Assembly (NCBI GenBank): GCA_002344355.1
Contig: DDTN01000028.1
Span: forward strand, 48,723 to 112,722
Origin: Proteobacteria bacterium UBA2363
Lineage (GTDB): Bacteria; Pseudomonadota; Gammaproteobacteria; Xanthomonadales; UBA2363
Length of the DNA: 64,000 bases
Direction of reading: 5' to 3'
A program made the translations under genes and the position numbers. Shown here in pieces: positions 28,873 to 39,934 of the stretch (its first letter is position 1; each line of letters begins with the position of its first letter). The notes below the pieces were generated by a model. It was not told the DNA's origin. It did no database searches and worked only from the letters and a program-made list of their open reading frames with translations.

Positions 28873-29334
28873 TCACCCTGCCGGCGTGCGCCCCGTCGCG
28901 TTGGCGGCGCTGGCCTCGATTTCCTGGTTGAGCGCGCGCACGGCCAGTCCGGCCTCGCGCGACAGGTACAGGCAGGCCGACAGGACCAGCAGGACGCCGC
29001 ACACCGCCAGCATCGTCGGCAGGTGGACCAGGCGATGGTCGAGCACGGTGTCGGCGGCGACCGCCAGGCTGGTGCCGACGAAGGCGGCCAGCGCCAGGTA
29101 GAGCAGGCGGCACGCGCGCAGGATCAACCGGCAACGCCGCCGCTGCAGGGCGATCCGGGCGACCGGCAGGGCAGGGGCGCCCTGGTCGGCCATCAGCGTG
29201 CGCAGGCGATCGACCACCCGTGCCAGCCGGTTGTTGGCGGACTGCAGCAACGAGGCGCTGGCGGTCATGAACAGGGCCGGCGCCAGCATCGCCAGCAGGA
29301 TGCCGTAGTGGCCGCCGGGATCAGCGCCGAACAC
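28873..29334 (-). CDS. DUF2721-family membrane protein
   Basis: A 153-residue protein with an N-terminal hydrophobic helix, the family block SANNRLARVVDRLR, and two C-terminal helices (LLYLALAAFVGTSLAVAA and TMLAVCGVLLVLSACLYL). It matches DUF2721, a family of small bacterial membrane proteins without a known role. The start is a GTG. It is divergent from orn, 68 bp apart. Confidence 0.75.
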   Translation of the reverse strand: MFGADPGGHYGILLAMLAPALFMTASASLLQSANNRLARVVDRLRTLMADQGAPALPVARIALQRRRCRLILRACRLLYLALAAFVGTSLAVAADTVLDHRLVHLPTMLAVCGVLLVLSACLYLSREAGLAVRALNQEIEASAANATGRTPAG

Positions 29335-29402
29335 CGGACGCTCGGCGTGGTGGACTGCGGGCTATCATTGCGATCCCTTCCTGCGTTGGCTGCGGCGACC
29401 CG

Positions 29403-29954
29403 ATGAAGCATAGCGACAACCTGGTCTGGCTGGACCTGGAAATGACCGGGCTGGAGCCGGAGCGCGACACCATCCTGGAGATCGCCACCCTGGTCACCGA
29501 CAAGGACCTGCAGGTGCTGGCCGAAGGCCCGGTGCACGCGATCCGCCAGAGCCCCCGGCGACTGGAGCTGATGGACGACTGGAACCGCAACCAGCACCAG
29601 CGCTCCGGCCTGTGGCAGCGGGTCGTGGAATCGCAGTCGGACATGGCGCGCGCCGAGGCCGACACCCTGGCCTTCCTGGCGCAGTGGACCGTGCCCGGAA
29701 AGTCGCCGCTGTGCGGCAACAGCATCGGCCACGACCGGCGCTTCCTGGCCCGGCACATGCCGGCGCTGGAGCGCTGGCTGCACTACCGAAACCTGGATGT
29801 CTCCACGGTCAAGGAGCTGGCGCGCCGGTGGGCACCGGAGGTCGCGGAATCGGCACGCAAGGAGTCGGCGCACACCGCGCTTGCCGACATCCGCGACTCG
29901 GTGGCCGAGCTGCGCCACTACCGACGGCACATGGCGGCGCTGGCACTGGCCTGA
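29403..29954 (+). CDS. orn: oligoribonuclease
   Basis: A 183-residue DEDDh 3'-5' exoribonuclease that finishes RNA decay by degrading 2-5-mers, including pGpG from c-di-GMP turnover. Motifs are WLDLEMTGLEPERD (DxE), CGNSIGHDRRFL and HTALADIRDSVAELRHYR (HxxxxD). The length is standard. TATCAT at 29363-29368 is a plausible -10 box 35 bp before the ATG. Confidence 0.95.
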   Translation: MKHSDNLVWLDLEMTGLEPERDTILEIATLVTDKDLQVLAEGPVHAIRQSPRRLELMDDWNRNQHQRSGLWQRVVESQSDMARAEADTLAFLAQWTVPGKSPLCGNSIGHDRRFLARHMPALERWLHYRNLDVSTVKELARRWAPEVAESARKESAHTALADIRDSVAELRHYRRHMAALALA

Positions 29955-29984
29955 GCAGGGAAACGGGCGGGCCGGAACGACGGT

Positions 29985-30003
29985 GCCCGGCCAGGGGCCG
30001 GGC
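29985..30003. terminator. GC-rich hairpin between convergent orn and a barrel gene
   Basis: GCCCGGCC (29985-29992) and GGCCGGGC (29996-30003) form an 8-bp stem with a 3-base loop. There is no T-run, so it may act as a bidirectional pause or support Rho-dependent ending. Confidence 0.35.
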
Positions 30004-30026
30004 TCCGGGTTCATGCGGGCGTCGCC

Positions 30027-30539
30027 TCAGAACGTGTATTCGAGGCCGACGCTGGCCAGGTCGGTGTCCAGGTCGTCGGCCCGGAAGCGGTCGTAGTTGA
30101 CCGACAGGGCGATCCGGTTGCTGAACTGGTAACCGGTGAACACGCCGGCGTACCAGTCGTTGCCGTCGGTCTCGAACTGCGCGGCGCGACCGGTCCACGA
30201 ATAGAGCCCGCCGCGACCGCCGACGAAGAAGCCGGCATCGCCGCGCTGCGCGAACAGCGCCCGGCCCTTGACGCCGGCGTAGAAGCCGTCCAGGGCGAGC
30301 CTGCCGGCGGGATAGCCGCGGCTGTAGAGGTCGGCCCAGCCGCCCTCGACCGCGAAGTTGCGGTTGAACCACCAGCCGGCGCCGACGGCATAGCCGGTGT
30401 CGTCGCGGGCGCCGGGGACATCCCGCAGCTCGGACTGGCCGACGCGGCCGTCGATGAAGAAGCCCTGTGCCTGGACCGGGTTGCTGGCGGCGGCACCAGC
30501 GGCGGCCGCGAGTACGGCGACGAAGGGAATCAGCCTCAT
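30027..30539 (-). CDS. small outer-membrane beta-barrel protein
   Basis: A 170-residue exported protein with a signal peptide ending at VQAQG (about residue 25). Alternating strands such as GYAVGAGWWFNRNFAVEGGW, FFVGGRGGLYSWTGRAAQF and IALSVNYDRFRADD, and a final SVGLEYTF ending in Phe, fit an eight-stranded OmpA/OmpX-like barrel. An AGGT box lies about 8 nt before the ATG. The specific role is unknown; many barrels of this type are surface or adhesion proteins. Confidence 0.8.
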   Translation of the reverse strand: MRLIPFVAVLAAAAGAAASNPVQAQGFFIDGRVGQSELRDVPGARDDTGYAVGAGWWFNRNFAVEGGWADLYSRGYPAGRLALDGFYAGVKGRALFAQRGDAGFFVGGRGGLYSWTGRAAQFETDGNDWYAGVFTGYQFSNRIALSVNYDRFRADDLDTDLASVGLEYTF

Positions 30540-30725
30540 GCTTGTTACCTCGTTGATCGGGGGTCGATGGATCCGCCCCTCCGCGGACGCCGAACTGTGC
30601 GCCGGCGCGGTGCGACGGACGCTGAACGGCCCCGCCGCGCCCGGCTGCCGGTTCAGCATCGCGTCGGCTTCCCGGTACCGCGGCCAGCCGGCGCCGCGCC
30701 GGTCCGTGCCGGCGTCGCGCCGCTC

Positions 30726-33095
30726 TCAACCAGAGCGGCGCGCCAGGCGCAGCCAGGTGTCGACCACGGTGTCGGGATTCAGCGACACCGATTCGATGCC
30801 CTGGTCCATCAGCCAGTCGGCGAGATCGGGGTGGTCGGACGGGCCCTGGCCGCAGATGCCGATGTACTTGCCGCGCGCCTTGCAGGCCTTGATCGCCATC
30901 GACAGCAGGGCCTTGACCGCCTCGTCGCGTTCGTCGAACAGGTGGGCGATCAGGCCGGAATCGCGGTCCAGGCCGAGGGTGAGCTGGGTCAGGTCGTTGG
31001 AACCGATCGAGAAGCCGTCGAACAGGTCGAGGAAGCGGTCGGCGAGCAGGGCGTTGCTGGGCACCTCGCACATCATGATCAGCTTCAGGCCGTTCTCGCC
31101 GCGGCGCAGGCCGTTCGCGGCCATCACCTCGATGACGGCCTCGGCTTCGGCGACGGTGCGCACGAAGGGGATCATCACCCAGGCGTTGGTCAGGCCCATG
31201 TCGTCGCGGACCCGGCGCATGGCCTGGCATTCCAGGGCGAAGCAGGCGCGGAAGCTGTCGTCGACGTAGCGGCTGGCGCCGCGGAACCCGATCATCGGGT
31301 TCTCCTCGTGCGGCTCGTAGCGGTCGCCGCCGACCAGGCCGGCATACTCGTTGGACTTGAAGTCGGACAGGCGCACGATCACCGGGTGCGGCGCGAACGC
31401 CGCGGTCAGGGTGGCGATGCCTTCCTTGAGGCGGTCGACGTAGAACTCGACCGGGTCGTCGTAGCCGGCCATGCGCTCGGCGATGCGCGCCTTCGTCTCG
31501 GGGGTCTGCTGGTCGAACTCCAGCAGGGCGCGCGGATGCACGCCGATCTGCCGTTCGATGATGAACTCCAGGCGGGCCAGGCCGATGCCGCGGTGCGGCA
31601 GCATCGCGAAGTCGAAGGCGCGCTCGGGGTTGCCGACGTTCATCATGATCTTCAGCGGCGGCTCCGGCATCGAGCCGACCTCGGCCTCGGTGCGCTGGAA
31701 GGGCACGATGCCGGCGTAGATGACGCCGGTGTCGCCCTCGGCGCATGAGACCGTGACCTCGCTGCCGTCGGCGATCGCGCGGGTCGCGTCGCCGCAGCCG
31801 ACCACGGCGGGGATGCCCAGCTCGCGGGCGATGATGGCGGCATGGCAGGTACGGCCGCCGCGGTTGGTGACGATCGCCGCGGCGCGCTTCATGATCGGCT
31901 CCCAGTCGGGATCGGTCATGTCGGTGACCAGCACGTCGCCGGCCTGCACGCGGTTCATCTCGGCGATCGACCTCACGACGCGCGCCACGCCCTGGCCGAT
32001 CCGCTGGCCGATCGCCCGGCCCTCGCAGACCCGTTCGCCGGCGCCGTCGAGATGGTAGCGCTCGATGGTGGTGGCGCGGGCGCGCGACTTCACGGTCTCC
32101 GGCCGCGCCTGGACGATGAACAGCTGCCCGGTCACGCCGTCCTTGGCCCATTCGACGTCCATCGGCCGGTCGTAGTGGGCCTCGATGGTCATCGCCATGC
32201 GTGCCAGCGCCTCGATCTCGGCGTTGTCGAGGCAGTAGCGGTTGCGGTCCGCCTCCGGCACCGGCTCCACCGCGACCCGCGCCGTGGCGCCGGCCGGCGC
32301 ATGCACCATGCGCTGCTGCTTGCTGCCCAGGGTGCGGCGCAGGATCGCCGGGCGGCCGGCCGCCAGGGTCGGCTTGTGCACGAAGAACTCGTCGGGGTTG
32401 ACCGCGCCCTGCACGACCAGTTCGCCCAGGCCCCAGCTGCCGGTGATGAACACCACGTCGCGGAAGCCCGATTCGGTGTCCAGGGTGAACAGCACACCGG
32501 AGCAGGCCAGGTCGGAGCGGACCATCTGCTGGATGCCGGCGGACAGGAACACGTCCTCGTGCCGGAAGCCGTGGTGCACGCGATAGGCGATCGCGCGGTC
32601 GTTGTACAGGGAGGCGAACACCTCCTTGACCCTGGTCACGACGGCGTCCTCGCCGACCACGTTGAGGAAGGTCTCCTGCTGGCCGGCGAAGGAGGCGTCG
32701 GGCAGGTCCTCGGCGGTCGCCGAAGAGCGCACCGCCACGGCGACCTCGGTGCCGGCCTGGGCGCACATGCGCCGGTAGCCCTCCCTGATCGCCGCGTCGA
32801 GCTCGGCGGGCAGGGGCGAGGCCACCACGAACTCGCGGATCTCCCGGCCCACCCGCATCAGGGCGTCGACGTCGTCGACGTCCAGGGGCGCCAGCAGGTC
32901 GGCGATCCGCTGCTCCAGCCGGGAGTCGGCAAGAAAGCGCTGGAAGGCATGGGCCGTGGTCGCGAAGCCGCCGGGCACCGCCACGCCGGCCTGCGCCAGG
33001 TGGCCGATCATCTCGCCCAGAGAGGCGTTCTTGCCGCCCACCTGCGGCAGGTCGGACAGGCGCAGTTGATCCAGCCACAGAATCAGCTCGGACAA
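30726..33095 (-). CDS. ppsA: phosphoenolpyruvate synthase
   Basis: A 789-residue enzyme that makes PEP from pyruvate and ATP for gluconeogenesis. The N-terminal nucleotide-binding domain starts LWLDQLRLSDLPQVGGKNASLGEM (LWLDQLRLSDLPQVG, then GKNASLGEM). The phospho-carrier His is in GGRTCHAAIIARELGIPAV near residue 417, and the C-terminal PEP domain has FRGASRY and GSNDLTQLTLGLDRDS. The start codon is TTG, with GAGGAG eight bases upstream. It is divergent from ppsR, whose product controls it by phosphorylation. Confidence 0.96.
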   Translation of the reverse strand: MSELILWLDQLRLSDLPQVGGKNASLGEMIGHLAQAGVAVPGGFATTAHAFQRFLADSRLEQRIADLLAPLDVDDVDALMRVGREIREFVVASPLPAELDAAIREGYRRMCAQAGTEVAVAVRSSATAEDLPDASFAGQQETFLNVVGEDAVVTRVKEVFASLYNDRAIAYRVHHGFRHEDVFLSAGIQQMVRSDLACSGVLFTLDTESGFRDVVFITGSWGLGELVVQGAVNPDEFFVHKPTLAAGRPAILRRTLGSKQQRMVHAPAGATARVAVEPVPEADRNRYCLDNAEIEALARMAMTIEAHYDRPMDVEWAKDGVTGQLFIVQARPETVKSRARATTIERYHLDGAGERVCEGRAIGQRIGQGVARVVRSIAEMNRVQAGDVLVTDMTDPDWEPIMKRAAAIVTNRGGRTCHAAIIARELGIPAVVGCGDATRAIADGSEVTVSCAEGDTGVIYAGIVPFQRTEAEVGSMPEPPLKIMMNVGNPERAFDFAMLPHRGIGLARLEFIIERQIGVHPRALLEFDQQTPETKARIAERMAGYDDPVEFYVDRLKEGIATLTAAFAPHPVIVRLSDFKSNEYAGLVGGDRYEPHEENPMIGFRGASRYVDDSFRACFALECQAMRRVRDDMGLTNAWVMIPFVRTVAEAEAVIEVMAANGLRRGENGLKLIMMCEVPSNALLADRFLDLFDGFSIGSNDLTQLTLGLDRDSGLIAHLFDERDEAVKALLSMAIKACKARGKYIGICGQGPSDHPDLADWLMDQGIESVSLNPDTVVDTWLRLARRSG

Positions 33096-33217
33096 GGCGG
33101 GTTCTCCTCGGGAAGGCGGTCGGGCAGGGCGGGCGCGGGGGCGCAGCCGCGTATGATGAGGCCCGGCCGGCCCGCGGGCAAGGAAGCCGGTCCCGCCGCG
33201 CAGCCACGGGAGAGCTC

Positions 33218-34033
33218 ATGAAGCGCAGGGTATTCTTCGTTTCCGACGGCACCGGCATCACCGCCGAGACGATCGGCAACGCCATCCTCACGCAGTTCTC
33301 GAACGTCGAGTTCGACACCTTCCGGCTGCCGTTCGTGGACACCGTCGAGCAGGCGCACAAGGCCGTGGCGCGGATCGCCGACCGCGGCGCCAGCGGCGCG
33401 GGCCGGCCGGTGGTGATCAGCTCGGTCGTGGATGCGCAGGTCCGGGAAGTGCTGGCCGGCGTCGATGCCTTCGTGCTCGACGTGTTCGCCCCGTTCATCG
33501 CGCCGCTCGAGGACGAACTGGGCACGCAGCGCTCGCCGCGGGTCGGCCAGGCCCACGGCCTGGTCGACTACGACCAGTACGAGGCGCGGATCAACGCCAC
33601 CAACTACGCGCTCAGCCACGACGACGGCATCGACCTCACCTACGACGATGCCGACGTGATCCTGGTCGGGGTGTCGCGCTCGGGCAAGACGCCGACCTGC
33701 CTGTACCTGGCCCTGCACTACGGCATCAAGGCCGCCAATTACCCGCTGATCCAGGAGGACCTCGAACGCCAGGAGCTGCCGCGCCGGCTGCTGCCGCATC
33801 GCAAGCGCCTGTTCGGCCTGACCATCGACCCGGCGCGCCTGGCCCAGGTCCGCGAGACGCGCCGCCCCGGCAGCCAGTACGCGCGCCTCGAGCAGTGCCG
33901 CTGGGAAGTCGCCGCCGCCGAGAAGCTGCTGCGCGCCGAGCGGCTGCCGGTGGTCAGCACCACGCATTCCTCGATCGAGGAGATCGCCAGCAAGATCCTC
34001 AACACGCTGGGCATCGACCGCCACATGTTCTGA
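33218..34033 (+). CDS. ppsR: PEP synthase regulatory protein (kinase/pyrophosphorylase)
   Basis: A 271-residue bifunctional DUF299 protein. It inactivates PEP synthase by ADP-dependent phosphorylation next to the catalytic His and reactivates it by phosphate-dependent removal. The P-loop-like motif is GVSRSGKTPTCLYLALH, and the N-terminus FFVSDGTGITAETIGNAIL is diagnostic. GGGAGAG precedes the ATG. TATGAT at 33152-33157 may be its -10 box. Its target gene ppsA is divergent, 122 bp away. Confidence 0.95.
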   Translation: MKRRVFFVSDGTGITAETIGNAILTQFSNVEFDTFRLPFVDTVEQAHKAVARIADRGASGAGRPVVISSVVDAQVREVLAGVDAFVLDVFAPFIAPLEDELGTQRSPRVGQAHGLVDYDQYEARINATNYALSHDDGIDLTYDDADVILVGVSRSGKTPTCLYLALHYGIKAANYPLIQEDLERQELPRRLLPHRKRLFGLTIDPARLAQVRETRRPGSQYARLEQCRWEVAAAEKLLRAERLPVVSTTHSSIEEIASKILNTLGIDRHMF

Positions 34034-34078
34034 TCGCCCGGCGACGGACCGTAGCCCGGAGAATCGGCCGCGCGCGAC

Positions 34079-34111
34079 CGCCGGGTCGCGCTCGTGGAGC
34101 GCGACCCGGCG
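34079..34111. terminator. 14-bp perfect hairpin downstream of ppsR
   Basis: Bases 34079-34092 pair exactly with 34098-34111 around the loop CGTGG. No T-run follows. It lies just before the next gene's candidate -10 box (TAGAAT, 34116-34121), so it could end ppsR transcription or sit in a leader. Confidence 0.45.
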
Positions 34112-34163
34112 TGCGTAGAATCCCGCCTACCCGGACCGACCGCGTCCCAGGACAGCCAGCACG

Positions 34164-34706
34164 ATGCGCAATCCCCTGCAGGAACAGCTGCTCAAGGCCG
34201 GCCTGGTCAAGAAGGGCCAGGTCGCCCAGGTCGAGCGCGAGCAGGCCCGGCGGCGCCAGGGCAAGGCGCCGGCCGGGCCGGACCCGGCCCAGGTCGACGC
34301 CCGTCGCCTGCAGGCCGAGAAGGCCGAGCGCGACCGCGCCCTGGCCGCCGGGCGCAATGCCCAGGCCCGCCAGGCCGAACTGCGGTCGCAGGCCCGCCAG
34401 ATCGTCGACAGCCACCGCATCGCCGGCGCCGGCGACAGTCCCTACCGGTTCGTCGACACCGGCGTGATCCGCGAGATCGGCGTCGATGCCGCGCAGCGCG
34501 GCCAGCTTGCCCGCGGCGCCCTGGTCGTGGTCCGGGACGGCGACGGCCACGCCCTGCTGCCGAGGGCGGCGGCCGACAAGGTGCGGGCCCGCGATGCCGG
34601 CCTGGTCGTGGTCGATCACGGCCAGGCCGATACCGGGCCGGCACCGGGCGAGGACATGGACCCCTACTATCGTCAGTTCCAGGTGCCCGACGACCTGGTC
34701 TGGTAG
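34164..34706 (+). CDS. DUF2058-family protein (YaiL-like)
   Basis: A 180-residue, highly charged, coiled-coil-forming protein. It begins MRNPLQEQLLKAGLVKK, has a long Arg/Ala/Gln-rich helix (about 18-75), and then a small domain with PYRFVDTGVIREIGVDA and a C-terminal DPYYRQFQVPDDLVW. This is the build of E. coli YaiL (DUF2058), a nucleoprotein/polysome-associated family of uncertain role. Length is as expected. Confidence 0.85.
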   Translation: MRNPLQEQLLKAGLVKKGQVAQVEREQARRRQGKAPAGPDPAQVDARRLQAEKAERDRALAAGRNAQARQAELRSQARQIVDSHRIAGAGDSPYRFVDTGVIREIGVDAAQRGQLARGALVVVRDGDGHALLPRAAADKVRARDAGLVVVDHGQADTGPAPGEDMDPYYRQFQVPDDLVW

Positions 34707-34808
34707 GCGCTGGCGGTGACCCATGCCCAGCGGTCTGGCGGGCGGGCCGCGGGCCGCTGCGGCCATGCCTGTCGCCGCCGCGCGATCGAACCGGGCTATG
34801 CTCGACCC

Positions 34809-35273
34809 ATGCGACCCGCCTTCACCGCCGCCGCCCTGAGGCCCCGCCGCCTGGCCTGGCTGATGGACCTCTACGAGGACAATCACGCGCGCCTGGAACG
34901 ACTGTTCCGGATCTCGGCCCTGGTGCCCGACCGCTACCTGTCCAGCGTCGGCGACGGCATGGACCTGCACCTGGACCTGCTGCAACGACATCGGCACACC
35001 ACCGACCTGCGCCTGAGCTATGGCCTGCTCGACCCCGTCACCGGCCTGACCACGCCGTCGGCGATACTCCGGATCTACGAGGACGCCCGTCTTGCCGAAG
35101 CCACCCACTGCCTGCCCGGGCGGCAGATGATCGACGTGCTGGGCCCGTTCCCCTCGCCGGGCGCGGTCGTCGATCACCGCCTGCGGATGAACTCGTTCCT
35201 GAGTCGCTGGCTCGACTACCTGGGTGAACACGGCCACAGCTGGCACACGCTGACCCTGCTGGATCGCGGCTGA
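34809..35273 (+). CDS. DUF1249-family protein (YqiB-like)
   Basis: A 154-residue soluble protein of the YqiB family: WLMDLYEDNHARLERLF near the start, then LDLLQRHRHTTDLRLSYGLLD and PSAILRIYEDARLAEATHCL, ending in LSRWLDYLGEHGHS. The family is widespread in gammaproteobacteria and has no established function. In-frame sequence upstream to 34716 is Arg-rich and not conserved. TATGCT at 34797-34802 lies too close to the ATG to be certain. Confidence 0.85.
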   Translation: MRPAFTAAALRPRRLAWLMDLYEDNHARLERLFRISALVPDRYLSSVGDGMDLHLDLLQRHRHTTDLRLSYGLLDPVTGLTTPSAILRIYEDARLAEATHCLPGRQMIDVLGPFPSPGAVVDHRLRMNSFLSRWLDYLGEHGHSWHTLTLLDRG

Positions 35274-35400
35274 CGGCCGGTCCCGGCTCCGGCGTCCCCG
35301 CCCGGCGGCCGTTCCCCACCTCTCCGCGACCGGTTCTCCGCCGGCGCCGGGAGACGGCGCGCATAACCACTTGAAGTAGTAAAGCTATCCGGATGATTTG

Positions 35401-35419
35401 ACAGAACTACTCGTTCTGT
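35401..35419. promoter_or_regulatory. short palindrome in an AT-rich patch upstream of the tRNA pair
   Basis: ACAGAAC and GTTCTGT (7 bp each) flank TACTC. The patch 35365-35420 is much more AT-rich than its surroundings and includes TTGACA at 35397-35402. It could be an operator, an upstream activating region or an old terminator. Confidence 0.35.
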
Positions 35420-35459
35420 GAGAGGGGCCCGGAAGCAGGCTCGCGAGCGAAAATTCGTG

Positions 35460-35489
35460 TTGACGGAGCGATCCGGCCGCGGCTATGCT
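35460..35489 (+). promoter_or_regulatory. promoter for the tRNA-Ala/tRNA-Glu pair
   Basis: A -35 box TTGACG (35460-35465) and a -10 box TATGCT (35484-35489) are separated by 18 bp and end 13 bp before the first tRNA base. This is a good sigma-70 match for such GC-rich DNA. Confidence 0.7.
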
Positions 35490-35502
35490 GCGCGTCCCTC
35501 GT

Positions 35503-35578
<76 letters not shown>

Positions 35579-35626
35579 CGTTACATTTCAAGGTCTTAGC
35601 TCCTCGTTAGCGAATATTTCGCTTGC

Positions 35627-35702
35627 GTCCCCATCGTCTAGAGGCCCAGGACACCACCCTTTCACGGTGGATACAGGGGTTCGAATCCCCTTGGGGACGC
35701 CA
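35627..35702 (+). tRNA. tRNA-Glu (TTC)
   Basis: A 76-nt cloverleaf with encoded CCA. The acceptor stem GTCCCCA pairs with TGGGGAC. The anticodon stem CCACC/GGTGG encloses CTTTCAC, giving TTC. It lies 48 nt after tRNA-Ala and is probably cut from the same transcript. Confidence 0.95.
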
Positions 35703-35764
35703 ATTTTTGCAGGTCTCCCCTGAGGAATGCCTTGCAAGTCCTTGAGTAGAAGGTTGTTCGACAG

Positions 35765-35795
35765 CGGCCCGGGCCTTCCAGCCCGGGCCGTTTTC
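35765..35795 (+). terminator. Rho-independent terminator of the tRNA pair
   Basis: A 10-bp perfect stem (35765-35774 with 35781-35790), a 6-base loop CTTCCA and a following TTTTC. It lies 62 bp after tRNA-Glu. Confidence 0.8.
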
Positions 35796-35857
35796 ATTGG
35801 TCGTCCCGCTGCCCGCCAGGCACCCGGCTGCGGCACAATCCCGACACCCCCGCACGG

Positions 35858-37669
35858 ATGCCCGAGCACCCCCATGCCCGCGGACCACGCATGCCCGATC
35901 TGAGCGCGGCGGTCCGCCCACGGCCGCTCTGGCAGCCGCGCCAGCAGGATGTGGAGGTGTTCGGCCAGGCGCTGTCCGACGGCCACTCGCCCTTCCTCGC
36001 CGGCATCCTTGCCGGGCGTATCCGCAGCGGCGACGGCGGCCTGTCGGGCCTGTCCGGGCGCCTGGCCGACATTCCCCCGCCGACGCTGTTGCCCGACGTG
36101 GACCCGGCCTGCGACCGCCTGGCACGCGCCCTGGCCGAACGGGAACACATCGTGCTGGCGACCGACCACGACGTCGACGGCGTCACCAGCCATGCCGTGC
36201 TCTGGAGCGCCCTGGTCCGGCATTTCGGACACCCGCCGGCGCGGCTGCACACGGTGATCAGCCACCGGGTCCGCGAGGGCTACGGACTCAGCTCGGCACT
36301 CAGCGCCCGGATCCGCGCCCTGCCGGTGCCGGTCGGCCTGGTGCTCACCGCCGACCAGGGCAGCTGCGATGGCGAGCGGATCGCCGAACTGGCCGGGCAA
36401 GGCATCGATACCGTGGTCACCGACCATCACCAGGTGGCGGGCAGGGGCCCGACCGCCGCCGTCGCCTGCGTGAATCCGCAGCGCGCGGACAGCCGCTACC
36501 CGGACCGGGCGATCGCCGGGTGCATGGTGGCCTGGCTGCTGATGTGCGCACTCCGCCGGCACCTTATCGCCCTGGGTCGGCTGCCTGAGGCCGCGCCGCG
36601 GCTGGGCGACCTGCTCGATTTCGTCGCCCTCGGCACGGTGGCCGATGCCGTCTCACTGGGCAGCAGCGCAAGCAACCGGGCGGTGGTCCAGGCCGGCCTG
36701 ATGCGCATGAACCAGCAGGCACGGCCGGCCTGGCAGGCGCTCGCCCGGGTCCGGCCCGGCCCCTGGCAGGCCACCGACCTGGCATTCGGGCTCGGACCCC
36801 TGATCAACGCCGGAAGCCGGGTGGCCGACGTGATGCCCGGCGTACGCGCCCTGATCGCCACGGACCTGGGCCAGGCGTGCGCCGAAGTCGAGCGCCTGGT
36901 CGCCGCCAACGCCGCGCGGCGCGCCGTCGAGCAGGAGCTGACCGGTCAGGCCCTGGCGGCATTGCAGGCCACCGCACGGCCAGGGGACGCTGCGGTCTGC
37001 GTGGCCTTCGACGAGGGCAACGCCGGGGTCCACGGGATCGTCGCGTCGCGCCTGGTCGAGCACAGCGGCTGTCCGGCCCTGTGCCTGTCGCCACGGGTCG
37101 GCGAGCCGGACCTGTTGACCGGCTCCCTGCGCACCGTCGCCGACCAGTGGGGCGGCGCCCTGGTGGACATCCATGCCGCCCTGGCGGAGATCGATGCCCG
37201 CCATCCCGGCCTGCTGCTGACGTGGGGCGGCCACGCCGCCGCCGGAGGACTCAGCGTCGAGGCGGCGCGGCTGGCCACGTTGCGCGCGGCCTGGCAGGCC
37301 GCGGTGCGGTCGCAACGGCCGCCGCAACCACCGCGGCGCTGGTTCGACGCTGCGCCCCAGGAACCGCTGTCCGCCACGCACCTGGCGGCACTGGACGGGC
37401 TGCAGCCGTACGGCCGCGGCTTCGATGCGCCGATCCTGGCGCTGGACTGCCAGGTCACCGGCAGCCGCCCCCTGGGCGACGGCAGCCATCGGCGCCTGAG
37501 CCTGGCCGACGCGGGCGAGGCCACCGAAGCGGTCTGGTTCCGAGCCGACCCCGAGCCTGCGCCGGGCACGGCGACCCGCAGCCGCCTCTACGTCAGCTTG
37601 CACCCGCCGACGCGCTGGACGCGCGGCGGCTTCGATCTGCACGTCCATGGCCTGGAACGGCTGAGCTGA
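35858..37669 (+). CDS. RecJ-like DHH-family single-strand exonuclease, divergent
   Basis: A 603-residue DHH/DHHA1 protein with the layout of RecJ: motif I ATDHDVDGVTSHAV, motif II region LTADQGSCDGERI, DHH motif VVTDHHQV, ALGTVADAVSLG, the DHHA1 motif WGGHAAAGG and a C-terminal OB-like domain (VTGSRPLGDGSHRRLSLAD). RecJ degrades single-stranded DNA 5' to 3' in repair. The metal Asp residues are kept, but DHDVDG replaces the usual D-Y/F-DADG and ADQG replaces DNG, so it may be a diverged paralogue rather than the main RecJ. The start is uncertain: ATGs at 35858 and 35891 both lack a clear ribosome site. Confidence 0.8.
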   Translation: MPEHPHARGPRMPDLSAAVRPRPLWQPRQQDVEVFGQALSDGHSPFLAGILAGRIRSGDGGLSGLSGRLADIPPPTLLPDVDPACDRLARALAEREHIVLATDHDVDGVTSHAVLWSALVRHFGHPPARLHTVISHRVREGYGLSSALSARIRALPVPVGLVLTADQGSCDGERIAELAGQGIDTVVTDHHQVAGRGPTAAVACVNPQRADSRYPDRAIAGCMVAWLLMCALRRHLIALGRLPEAAPRLGDLLDFVALGTVADAVSLGSSASNRAVVQAGLMRMNQQARPAWQALARVRPGPWQATDLAFGLGPLINAGSRVADVMPGVRALIATDLGQACAEVERLVAANAARRAVEQELTGQALAALQATARPGDAAVCVAFDEGNAGVHGIVASRLVEHSGCPALCLSPRVGEPDLLTGSLRTVADQWGGALVDIHAALAEIDARHPGLLLTWGGHAAAGGLSVEAARLATLRAAWQAAVRSQRPPQPPRRWFDAAPQEPLSATHLAALDGLQPYGRGFDAPILALDCQVTGSRPLGDGSHRRLSLADAGEATEAVWFRADPEPAPGTATRSRLYVSLHPPTRWTRGGFDLHVHGLERLS

Positions 37670-37853
37670 GCCTGCACCTGGCGGGCGGTCGGGTGGTTGC
37701 GGCCATCGCGGGCCGAGCGGCGCAGCACCCGGGCCAGCCCCTGGCGCGCTGCCGGCGCCTCCGGACCTGCACCGGATGGGTGAGGCGGAGCACGCGCTGG
37801 ACGGCCGCCCTCCAGCCGGGGGCTGGACCGTCAACGGCTCGGGCGGGCAGGAC

Positions 37854-39893
<2,040 letters not shown>

Positions 39894-39934
39894 GGCTACC
39901 TCCGTGCGGCACCGCGCCGCGTGCGCCAGGGACC

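Noticed and set aside
29809..33525. Minus-strand frame of more than 1200 codons
   Set aside because: A shifted frame over ppsA and the barrel gene, with Arg/Pro-rich translation; the true ppsA frame is conserved throughout.
35397..35402. TTGACA as a -35 box
   Set aside because: No -10 hexamer lies 16-18 bp downstream; the better tRNA promoter is at 35460-35489.
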